Shown here: positions 1 to 5,809 of the stretch, one piece after another
Layout of the letters: every line of letters begins with the position of its first letter
Numbering within the stretch: the first letter of the stretch is position 1
Source: Candidatus Heimdallarchaeota archaeon
GTDB taxonomy: Archaea; Asgardarchaeota; Heimdallarchaeia; Heimdallarchaeales; Heimdallarchaeaceae
Reading direction: 5' to 3'
Assembly: GCA_016839875.1 (NCBI GenBank)
Contig: JAEOTK010000342.1
Location: 1-7,961, forward strand
Length of the DNA stretch: 7,961 nt
The notes under the pieces: generated by a model
Database searches by the model: none
Told to the model about the DNA's origin: nothing
What the model saw: the letters and a program-made list of their open reading frames with translations, nothing else
Program-made: the position numbers and the translations under genes

Positions 1-803
1 AAATAAATATAATCAATAATTATCAAAGCACTAGCTAATAACACTGCTTGGTACTGTTTGATATTTGTAGATTGATAGATTCCCTGCGCGACAAATATCA
101 CTGATATTATTTTTACGATTGCAAATATCACATTCATTAATATTAACAGCCAACCTTCGAGTGCTGTATTAGTGTAATGAATTATTCCTATAGGTATCAA
201 ATATACTATGTAAGGAATAATTCCAACGAAGATTCCTACCCATAATTCCTTGAAATTTATTTCGCTCTTCAATAATTTAAGAACAAGGAACACAATTGCA
301 AGATAGAGATACCAATGAACAATTGATATGATTCCGTTGACTACAGCTCCTCCTTCAAAGATTGCTTCTATAGAACTGAAATGTGTATTAGATACCCCAA
401 ACAACCATGCAATTACAACAAGAAAGATGTTGAGTTCAATTAAGCTTCTAACGATATCTCCAAAGAAGTAATAATATATCTCTTTGAAAGCTATTTTATC
501 TATAAACCAGGATTTCTTTTCTTCTTCTACTTCTGGGAGAGATATTTTGTGTACTACTTCTTCAATTATTTTTTTACCATCTTCATTTAATTGGTAAAAA
601 TTCTGCTGATCTTTTTGAATATATATATCCAAACTCTTCAAGTGATAGAAAAGACTACCATCTGTAAGTTCAAGTTCTTCCTTTATTGAAGTAAACGAAA
701 TAGAACCTTGTTCAGATATGACTTTTAGGATCTTTTGTCTGATAGGATTCGATAATATTTTCATCTGAGTACTACTATCTATTTCTCCTATCAGCTCATT
801 CAT
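1..803 (-). CDS. Winged-helix regulator fused to a multi-span membrane domain (partial, C-terminus beyond left edge)
   Basis: The reading frame is open from an ATG at 803 to the window edge, giving 267 residues and no stop, so the C-terminus is missing. Residues about 10-86 form an ArsR-like winged helix-turn-helix: 'ILSNPIRQKIL' is the typical first helix and 'LTDGSLFYHLKSL' the recognition helix region. After a charged linker (about 90-100) the rest is strongly hydrophobic, with likely membrane helices near 118-137, 153-178, 186-208, 217-240 and from 250 on. The arrangement suggests a membrane-anchored one-component transcription regulator; the membrane part vaguely resembles Yip1-type integral membrane domains. 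An in-frame TAA lies two codons before the ATG, so no longer start exists in this frame. A TATA-like element about 27 bases upstream and no Shine-Dalgarno site point to a leaderless transcript. The signal or ligand is unknown. The DNA-binding domain is secure; the membrane family is not. Confidence 0.85.
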   Translation of the reverse strand, partial: MNELIGEIDSSTQMKILSNPIRQKILKVISEQGSISFTSIKEELELTDGSLFYHLKSLDIYIQKDQQNFYQLNEDGKKIIEEVVHKISLPEVEEEKKSWFIDKIAFKEIYYYFFGDIVRSLIELNIFLVVIAWLFGVSNTHFSSIEAIFEGGAVVNGIISIVHWYLYLAIVFLVLKLLKSEINFKELWVGIFVGIIPYIVYLIPIGIIHYTNTALEGWLLILMNVIFAIVKIISVIFVAQGIYQSTNIKQYQAVLLASALIIIDYIY

Positions 804-825
804 TAATTAGTAAATAATATCCTTC

Positions 826-835
826 TATATATAAT
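826..835 (-). promoter_or_regulatory. Candidate TATA box of the winged-helix/membrane gene
   Basis: On the minus strand this reads ATTATATATA (836-827) followed by G. Its centre is about 27 bases upstream of the ATG at 803. With the usual archaeal TATA-to-start distance, transcription would begin at or next to the start codon, which fits the absence of a Shine-Dalgarno site. The position is inferred from spacing and base composition only, in a region that is A+T-rich throughout. Confidence 0.4.
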
Positions 836-852
836 TTTAACCTTAAAACTAA

Positions 853-870
853 ACTTTAGAAAATTAAAGT
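853..870. repeat. Inverted repeat ACTTTA-N6-TAAAGT in the divergent promoter region
   Basis: There are two perfect 6-base arms (853-858 and 865-870) around a 6-base spacer. The repeat lies between the two divergent TATA candidates, and its centre is 18 bases from that of the next inverted repeat. Dimeric winged-helix proteins commonly bind such symmetric sites, and a winged-helix gene starts 50 bases away, so an operator role is possible. In A+T-rich DNA short palindromes also arise by chance. Confidence 0.4.
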
Positions 871-871
871 A

Positions 872-887
872 AATTCTTCAAAGAATT
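872..887. repeat. Inverted repeat AATTCTT-CA-AAGAATT, candidate operator
   Basis: Two perfect 7-base arms (872-878 and 881-887) flank a 2-base spacer, giving a 16-base palindrome just upstream of the plus-strand TATA candidate. The loop is too short for a good RNA hairpin, and the site is not downstream of a gene, so a protein-binding site is likelier than a terminator. The adjacent regulator gene is the obvious candidate binder, by inference only. Confidence 0.45.
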
Positions 888-899
888 AAATGAACACGT

Positions 900-911
900 A
901 TTAAATTTACA
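900..911 (+). promoter_or_regulatory. Candidate TATA box of the surface-protein gene
   Basis: The sequence ATTAAATTTACA is centred about 31 bases before the ATG at 937. A start roughly 26 bases downstream of it would give a short leader that includes the GGTGA site at 928-932. This is a spacing-based guess in A+T-rich DNA. Confidence 0.3.
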
Positions 912-936
912 CAGAGAAATAGTCCTCGGTGAAAAA

Positions 937-1929
937 ATGAATAAAAAACTCACTCTGATAGGTTTCGGTTTGATCGCATTGATGGTACTTACAATGGGAA
1001 CTCAAGCGGCACCTGAACAAGGAATAGAATATGAATGGAAAAATGGAATAGCAACAGTTGAAACCGCAAATGTTACAATAAGCGTAAATACTTTTGGTAA
1101 TCTACCAGGATTTCATTACAAACTCGCTTCAGGTTTGAATTATACTGTAATCTTCAAGCAGCTAGCTGAATATGAAGATGCTAATGAAGATGGAGCTTTT
1201 CAAGCAAATGAAACTCTAACTGGAATGCCTTATCTGGCATTAACAAGTATTAGTTGGGTCTTCAGTGATTTTGATGTTGAAGAAGCTGATGGAATAGTAA
1301 GCGCAGTTCATTTTAATTTCACAGCTGATGAAATAATTGGATTAGCATATGATGATTTAGAAATTACAATCGCAATGCATCTGTATTTAGAAGATCAAGT
1401 GATAGATGGTTATTAACTCATTGGAGGAACAGAACTTAAATTTGATTTGTATATTAACGGATGGCCTTGGGATGCTGATACTAATTTCCTGGCACTTCGA
1501 TTTGACATTATTTTAAGTGAAGGAATGCAAGTTAAGAACCAGTTCAACCAACCAATAGATACCTCAGTTGATAACTCTGGTAGTGAGAAAAAATTGGAAA
1601 ACAAAGATGGTGAACTTAAGCAAGAGCTTACTATCCAAAACGAAGAGAAATCTGCTTTCTTTGGTTATGCTAGCCAAGCACAAATCAAAAACTTAACAGC
1701 TAGTCAGTATGAATATGGCAGTGTTAATGCTTCTTATTGTGCAACTGGAGATAATGTTCTAAGAATTTACTTATCTTTTGAACACTTTGATTATCTAATT
1801 TACGATCCTTCTATAGGAACTTATGATTCTGGAGAAGAAGATACAATTCCTTTTGCATGGGTTACAGCAATTATCGCTCCTGTCGTTTTTGTTGCAGCAT
1901 TGAAAGCTTCAAATAAATTTAGGAAATAA
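937..1929 (+). pseudogene. Secreted, C-terminally membrane-anchored surface protein, interrupted by one in-frame TAA
   Basis: Two open stretches in the same frame (codons 1-159 and 161-330) are separated only by a TAA at 1414-1416. They read as one protein: the first has an N-terminal signal peptide (about 1-25, ending 'GTQAAPE') but no anchor, and the second has no export signal but ends in a membrane helix (about 305-322) with a basic tail, ASNKFRK. Several N-glycosylation sequons (NVT, NYT, NET, NFT, NLT, NAS) indicate an extracellular body. Residues 81-92 read DANEDGAFQANE, a textbook EF-hand-type calcium loop (D-x-N-x-D-G...E). After the break, 'KFDLYINGWPW' followed by 'LALRFDI' looks like a conserved beta-strand module I associate with archaeal surface proteins. 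The start is supported by GGTGA four bases before the ATG. Function is unknown. The stop may be a real mutation or a sequencing error; other genes here use TAA as a normal stop, so recoding is unlikely. Confidence 0.75.
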
Positions 1930-1937
1930 CACTTTCC

Positions 1938-1953
1938 TTTTTTCATTTTTTTT
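1938..1953 (+). terminator. T-run terminator after the surface-protein gene
   Basis: Runs of six (1938-1943) and eight (1946-1953) T residues on the plus strand begin nine bases after the TAA at 1927-1929. Archaeal RNA polymerase terminates at such T-rich tracts without needing a hairpin. The tract overlaps the stop codon of the convergent minus-strand gene. Confidence 0.55.
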
Positions 1954-2410
1954 ATTCTTCATCTAAAGGAACTAATTCTAATTGTCTCCCATATCCCACA
2001 TCAACTTCTTGTATTATTAATTCCTCGATTAGTTTATCAACTCTTTCTCTAACAATTCTTCTTGAAGCAGATCCTCTTTCTTTCCTGACTTGTTCTGTTA
2101 ATTGTGAGATATTCAGTCTCCCTTTTCTTTCAAGTGATGTGATTATCGCTTTAGATATCTCATCATATCTGAAATCTGGAAATCTTTCAAGTATCCTTTC
2201 CTTAAGAGTAAGAGTTTGAGAAAGAACAGAGAAAGGAGCTTTTGATACTTGTAAAGTTGATGTTAAAATCTGAAGAAGCCCCATCATTTGTTTCAGTTCA
2301 GGATTATCCTCTGTTACTTTATGTTGGAGATTATTAATTTGAAGGATAACATAATTGATTTTCTCCTCTAATTCATTTATCCTACTCTCCAATGATTCTT
2401 CTTCCGACAT
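1952..2410 (-). CDS. Coiled-coil/winged-helix protein of unknown function
   Basis: This is a complete 152-residue protein. Residues about 3-36 are charged with heptad-spaced leucine/isoleucine and predict a coiled coil, suggesting self-association. The middle (about 40-75) is helical and less charged. Residues about 82-147 look like a winged helix: 'RYDEISKAIITSLERKG' as a first helix, 'NISQLTEQVRKERGSASRRIVRERVDKLIEELI' spanning the helix-turn-helix, then a short hairpin 'EVDVGYGRQLELVPL'. It is probably a cytoplasmic DNA-binding protein that regulates transcription, but I do not recognise the family. It is the last of three minus-strand genes, 42 bases after the 96-residue membrane protein gene. 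A weak GTGA lies six bases before the ATG. It could instead be a protein-interaction winged helix. Confidence 0.8.
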   Translation of the reverse strand: MSEEESLESRINELEEKINYVILQINNLQHKVTEDNPELKQMMGLLQILTSTLQVSKAPFSVLSQTLTLKERILERFPDFRYDEISKAIITSLERKGRLNISQLTEQVRKERGSASRRIVRERVDKLIEELIIQEVDVGYGRQLELVPLDEE

Positions 2411-2452
2411 AGGAATTCACTGAGTTCTTATGTTATTGATGTGTTTTATAGA

Positions 2453-2743
2453 TTATTTTGAGCTTCTTAGTTTAATAGACACTTTACCTTTTGAAATCTT
2501 TTGAATATCTGCTAGTTTTAACATCTTTCCAAAGCTTAATGTGTTGGAATAAGTTTTCTTTATTTCTCTTCGAAGTTCTCTAGGTATGCCATATTTTCTG
2601 AGTTTTCTACCAACTAGTTCTGTATTTCTTGCTTTCTTTACCGAATTTTGAATTAAGAGATATAGCATAAGATAGGGTAAAAAACCTGCTAAGTAGGTAA
2701 TATATAATGTACTCCAAAAAATAGCCCACATTACTTTGGTCAT
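2453..2743 (-). CDS. Small membrane protein with a basic cytoplasmic tail, unknown function
   Basis: This is a complete 96-residue protein. Residues about 6-32 are hydrophobic (one long membrane helix, with a proline near the middle), followed by a strongly basic tail from about 36 to the end. The positive charge after the helix predicts a cytoplasmic C-terminus. The tail contains 'YGIPRELRREIKKTYS' (about 51-66), which resembles a segment of the neighbouring 123-residue protein. AGGTG ending five bases before the ATG supports the start. The gene lies 24 bases after the 123-residue gene and 42 bases before the coiled-coil/winged-helix gene, consistent with one transcript. I do not recognise the family. 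A role as a membrane anchor for the soluble neighbours is a guess. Confidence 0.75.
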   Translation of the reverse strand: MTKVMWAIFWSTLYITYLAGFLPYLMLYLLIQNSVKKARNTELVGRKLRKYGIPRELRREIKKTYSNTLSFGKMLKLADIQKISKGKVSIKLRSSK

Positions 2744-2767
2744 TTTTACACCTATCTTTTATCAAGA

Positions 2768-3139
2768 TTAATCTTCATCATCATCTGATTTTTTCTTTGA
2801 GATTTTTGACTCAAGATCTTCAGGTATTGACTTCATTGCACTACCTAAAATATCAAATGATTTTGAGAAGTTCAAAACAATTTCTCTGATCATATCATCT
2901 GGTAATCCTTGTTCTTTAAGTTCTTGATATAAAGATCCGATGCCTTTAGCATAATTTCCAGCAATTGAAGGATCGTATATTGACTTAAAGATATTGCTGA
3001 TTAATTCCGGTACCTCTGCTGATACTACACCTAGTAATTCTTTAACTTCAGCTGCATCTGAAGATTTACCTATTTTTGCTTTCTTAATCTCTTTTTCGAT
3101 TTCTTCGTTCAATTTATCACCCAATTCGTTCATGTCCAA
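2768..3139 (-). CDS. Small acidic helical protein of unknown function (TTG start)
   Basis: This 123-residue soluble protein is predicted to be almost all helix. It has a charged N-terminus (4-30), a more hydrophobic core (31-105) containing 'EQGLPDDMIREIVLNFSKSF' (about 76-95), and a Lys/Asp-rich end 'SKKKSDDDED'. It has no signal peptide or membrane segment. A GGTGA site ends six bases before TTG at 3139 and twelve bases before the in-frame ATG at 3133. The first spacing matches the other sites in this window, so TTG is preferred; the ATG start would remove only two residues. It is the first gene of a three-gene unit and sits directly behind the TGGTCAC repeats. I do not recognise the family. 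Confidence 0.75.
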   Translation of the reverse strand: MDMNELGDKLNEEIEKEIKKAKIGKSSDAAEVKELLGVVSAEVPELISNIFKSIYDPSIAGNYAKGIGSLYQELKEQGLPDDMIREIVLNFSKSFDILGSAMKSIPEDLESKISKKKSDDDED

Positions 3140-3145
3140 TTTATT

Positions 3146-3150
3146 TCACC
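3146..3150 (-). promoter_or_regulatory. Shine-Dalgarno site GGTGA favouring a TTG start
   Basis: GGTGA on the minus strand is complementary to the usual archaeal 16S rRNA 3' end. It is six bases from TTG (3139) and twelve from ATG (3133). Comparable sites lie four to five bases before the starts at 937 and 2743, so the TTG is the better supported start. Confidence 0.5.
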
Positions 3151-3164
3151 TAAGTAAACTTGAA

Positions 3165-3204
3165 TGGTCACTTATTTTGAAGATGGTGGTCACAAATTGG
3201 TCAC
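3165..3204 (-). repeat. Three direct repeats TGGTCAC (GTGACCA on the coding strand), candidate operator
   Basis: Exact copies of TGGTCAC occur at 3165-3171, 3187-3193 and 3198-3204, with starts 22 and 11 bases apart, about two turns and one turn of DNA, so all three lie on the same helical face. They sit 26-65 bases upstream of the TTG start of the 123-residue gene, inside the 91-base gap that follows the MFS gene. The weak TATA-like AAAATA (about 3174-3179) lies between the first copy and the other two, so bound protein could block or recruit the transcription machinery. The regulator is unknown; the winged-helix protein at the end of the same operon is one candidate. Confidence 0.5.
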
Positions 3205-3230
3205 TTGATTTGCTTTTACGATGTATTTCA

Positions 3231-4511
3231 TCAATTAGTATCATTTAAGTTTTCCTTATTACCATGAAATTTTCTTCTTATTAATTGATAAAGAATAATT
3301 GCAACTGTTAAAGCTAAAATTGCATAAACAAGAGAATATCTTAACATAATAAATATTCCAAGCGATGAAGAATCTGCTATTAATCCTAAGATCAAAATTC
3401 CAAGAACAACTCCAAGAATTCCTACAGAACTGAAAATACCGTAAGCAGCAGCTCTTCTCTCTTTTGATGTGAAATTAGCAACTAATGAATACATACATAC
3501 TGTGTAGAAAGGATATACCGGAACACTATATATTACCAAACCCAAAATGGCATTTCTAGGAAATATACTCATGAATAAGAATACTAAATTTTGAACAAAA
3601 AAATATAATATTGCCGTTTTACTTATTGTTTTACTTGAATTTAAGCTTCCAAAAACGAAGGATAATGGAATAGCAAGAGTTGTAGTTGCTATTAGGAAAA
3701 TTGAATAATGTATTCCTTTAACACCAAGAGTCTCAATGAAATATACTGAACTATATGCCCAGAATCCTCCCATCGTGCTCTGTACAAAAAATGCTAAAAC
3801 TAAAGTTGTAATAAATAGAATTGGTACAGTTGCAATTGGGATGGATTTCTTAGTTATCGCAGATTCTATCATCTTTTCTTCTTTGACTCTTTTCTCTTTA
3901 ACAGGTATGACTAAAAACATAGCTATTAAGCAAGCAATTGCAGCAATCGTTAGCTGAATATCCATTGCTTCTTCTCCAAAATTATCGTGAATTCTACCAG
4001 ATATTGGACTCATTATTATCCAAGCGATACTGGTTATTGCTGTGATTTTTCCTAAGATAATTCCTTTTGGTTTTTTCGATGTAGTCGTTGCTAAAGCATA
4101 ATAATTTGCAGATTGAGCAGATCCAAAGAAGTATCCAGCAAAAATGATTATTAGAAAGTAAACCGAATTTGTTGTGAATATCAAGCTAAGATACATTAAT
4201 CCCATAAATACTAATCCACCCGTAACAAACCATTTAATGGTGGTTCTATCTGCTAAGAATCCCCACAATAACGTTCCAATAACAACCATTACATTTGGAA
4301 TTATACTTACCAATCCAATAATTACAAATGATCTTTCTTCAAAAATCTGATATAACCACAGAGGTGCATAGGGAGAGAAATTCGCTAAACCTAAATGATA
4401 GAAAAACATGCTAAAGATAACAAAGAATTCCCTTTTTTCAAAACCTACCCAATCAAGGATTTTATTTCTATTAATCTCCGACTTGGTCAGCGTACTTGAT
4501 TGGTGATTCAT
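3231..4511 (-). CDS. Major facilitator superfamily (MFS) transporter, 12 membrane helices
   Basis: This 426-residue integral membrane protein has the length and hydrophobic pattern of a 12-helix MFS carrier. The signature motif A between helices 2 and 3 is intact as 'GFLADRTT' (84-91, with D88 and R89). A long, charged cytoplasmic loop (about 203-222, rich in K and E) separates the two six-helix halves. The second half has 'FTSKERRAAAYG' (347-358) before helix 11, a common feature of the family, and a degenerate motif A near 288-295. The substrate cannot be read from the sequence; the first half resembles sugar/nucleoside-type or drug-exporter-type MFS proteins. The gene is divergent from the PhoU/TrkA-C gene across 112 bases and 91 bases upstream of the three-gene unknown unit. 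No clear Shine-Dalgarno site precedes the ATG. Confidence 0.92.
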   Translation of the reverse strand: MNHQSSTLTKSEINRNKILDWVGFEKREFFVIFSMFFYHLGLANFSPYAPLWLYQIFEERSFVIIGLVSIIPNVMVVIGTLLWGFLADRTTIKWFVTGGLVFMGLMYLSLIFTTNSVYFLIIIFAGYFFGSAQSANYYALATTTSKKPKGIILGKITAITSIAWIIMSPISGRIHDNFGEEAMDIQLTIAAIACLIAMFLVIPVKEKRVKEEKMIESAITKKSIPIATVPILFITTLVLAFFVQSTMGGFWAYSSVYFIETLGVKGIHYSIFLIATTTLAIPLSFVFGSLNSSKTISKTAILYFFVQNLVFLFMSIFPRNAILGLVIYSVPVYPFYTVCMYSLVANFTSKERRAAAYGIFSSVGILGVVLGILILGLIADSSSLGIFIMLRYSLVYAILALTVAIILYQLIRRKFHGNKENLNDTN

Positions 4512-4623
4512 TATCTTTGTTTAGAATGTCTAGTTCTTAACTTTTCTTCAACGAAATCATTAAAAAGCGAAAAGTTGATATTTATCTAAGAATAAATCTT
4601 TCTGAAAGAGTGTTCGATCATCA
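4512..4623. promoter_or_regulatory. Divergent promoter region between the MFS and PhoU/TrkA-C genes
   Basis: This 112-base A+T-rich gap must hold the start signals of both genes. For the plus strand, AATAAATCT (4591-4599) lies about 30 bases before the ATG at 4624 and could be a TATA box for an almost leaderless transcript; GATATTTATC (4577-4586) is an alternative. For the minus strand, TTTTTAATG (near 4558-4566) is a possible TATA box with a leader of about 25 bases. No Shine-Dalgarno site is evident on either side. Confidence 0.35.
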
Positions 4624-5799
4624 ATGAACAATGAAGAGCCTGATAGTGTTAAAGATGTTTTAATAGAAATGAAAACGCTCTCTGAGATATGTGTAGATTT
4701 AGCTTTTGCTTCATTATTATATTCAGATAGAGTTGTAGCGGAACAAGTATTAGTTTTGGAAGAGAAAATTGACGATTTGTACAAAAAACTTCTAGACTAT
4801 CTTTCTTTGTCTATCAAGAGTAGAAGCCAAGCTGAACAGCTAAGAATATATTATATTATAGGTGAAGCCAGCAATATCATATCTGATTCAGCTGCTGATA
4901 TGGCTTCTCTTGTTCTCATGGATTACAAAGTAGAGGATGAAATCAAGCTTGTTCAACAACATATGGATCAAATTGTAGATCTTGTTCCTTTAGAAGGTTC
5001 ATCAGTTCTATGTGGAGAATCAGAGTTATCCTCCAATATTCATGATTTGATTGGTGTTGACATTATCGGTATAATAAGACCAGATACAAAACTTCTGACT
5101 AACTATGACGAGATATTGAAAGCTGGTGATTTACTCATTTTTAGAGGTCCTTTAGAAAATGTGAATCATTTTATTTCATTAGCTAAAGGAGAGCATCTTA
5201 CAGTTGAAAAAGCTAGAGAAGCAATAATTGAACAAGGAGATATTAAACCTGAAAAAGAGCTTGTTTATCATCAAGATTTGCTTGTAACTATGAAAGAATC
5301 TGCAGAATTAGCTGTTGATTTAGCTTATCTTTTTGCTTTCGAAGATCTACCAAAAATAAAGAATCTAATATTATCAACAGAGGATAAAATTGATAATCTC
5401 CAATTTGAACTAATAGAAGAAGTTCTAAGATTGTATAAACAAGATATGATCGGTAAAACGACTCTTATGGCTTATCTTAGAATGGCTGATTCATTTGAAG
5501 AGATAGCTGATGCTGCAATCAAAATTGCTTTTGGTGTAAGTTCAAGACACAAACCATATACTATACTCGAAGAAGTAGTTGATGATTCTTCTGAAGCATT
5601 AGACTATATTCCTGTAGTGAAAGATTCACCTTATGTAGGTAAGACTGTAAAAGAAGCTGAATTGTTAGATGATTTCATGCAAATTCTTGCCGTTAGACAG
5701 AGAGGTCAGTATTTCTTATTTCCAAAAGATGATGAAAAGATAAAAGCAGGAGATGGGCTTCTAATAAAAGAATATTCAAGTCCAGAAGATCCTCAATAG
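4624..5799 (+). CDS. PhoU-TrkA_C-PhoU-TrkA_C domain protein, probable regulator of cation transport
   Basis: This 391-residue cytoplasmic protein is built from a duplicated unit. PhoU-like helical bundles span about 9-100 and 217-305, with matching segments 'MKTLSEICVDLAFA' and 'MKESAELAVDLAYL' and later 'EEKIDDLYKKL' and 'EDKIDNLQFEL'. Each is followed by a TrkA-C (RCK_C) domain, about 118-188 and 318-386, recognisable by 'ILKAGDLLIFRG' and 'KIKAGDGLLIKEY'. This four-domain order matches the archaeal COG3273-type family, often linked to divalent-cation (MgtE/SLC41-like) or potassium transport. TrkA-C domains bind small ligands such as cyclic dinucleotides or ions in channel regulators. No transporter of those families is visible here; the neighbours are a divergent MFS carrier and, 10 bases downstream, a convergent hydrolase. 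The partner channel may be elsewhere. No membrane helix is present. Confidence 0.88.
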   Translation: MNNEEPDSVKDVLIEMKTLSEICVDLAFASLLYSDRVVAEQVLVLEEKIDDLYKKLLDYLSLSIKSRSQAEQLRIYYIIGEASNIISDSAADMASLVLMDYKVEDEIKLVQQHMDQIVDLVPLEGSSVLCGESELSSNIHDLIGVDIIGIIRPDTKLLTNYDEILKAGDLLIFRGPLENVNHFISLAKGEHLTVEKAREAIIEQGDIKPEKELVYHQDLLVTMKESAELAVDLAYLFAFEDLPKIKNLILSTEDKIDNLQFELIEEVLRLYKQDMIGKTTLMAYLRMADSFEEIADAAIKIAFGVSSRHKPYTILEEVVDDSSEALDYIPVVKDSPYVGKTVKEAELLDDFMQILAVRQRGQYFLFPKDDEKIKAGDGLLIKEYSSPEDPQ

Positions 5800-5809
5800 T
5801 GATTTTCTA

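Noticed and set aside
872..887. Palindrome as a transcription terminator
   Set aside because: The loop is two bases and no gene ends next to it; both flanking genes start away from it.
1414..1416. Pyrrolysine or general stop-codon recoding as an explanation of the interrupted gene
   Set aside because: Pyrrolysine uses TAG, whereas this is TAA, and TAA ends seven other genes in the window.
1423..1427. GGAGG as a ribosome binding site for an independent second gene
   Set aside because: The first in-frame start candidate (TTG 1447) is 19 bases away, and the GGAGG simply encodes Gly-Gly in the continuous frame.
1413..1604. 63-residue open frame on the minus strand
   Set aside because: It lies antisense inside the surface-protein gene, has no start signals of its own, and its product has no recognisable features.
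2994..3248. 84-residue open frame on the plus strand
   Set aside because: It is antisense to the 123-residue gene and runs through the TGGTCAC repeat region; Ser/Leu-rich composition is typical of a shadow frame.
3736..3957. 73-residue open frame on the plus strand
   Set aside because: It is entirely antisense within the strongly supported MFS gene.
4560..4784. 74-residue open frame on the minus strand
   Set aside because: It is antisense to the start of the PhoU/TrkA-C gene, Ser/Thr-rich, with no start signal.
5800..5809. Bidirectional terminator between the convergent PhoU/TrkA-C and hydrolase genes
   Set aside because: The gap is ten bases with only a run of four T residues; no hairpin or long T tract is seen.
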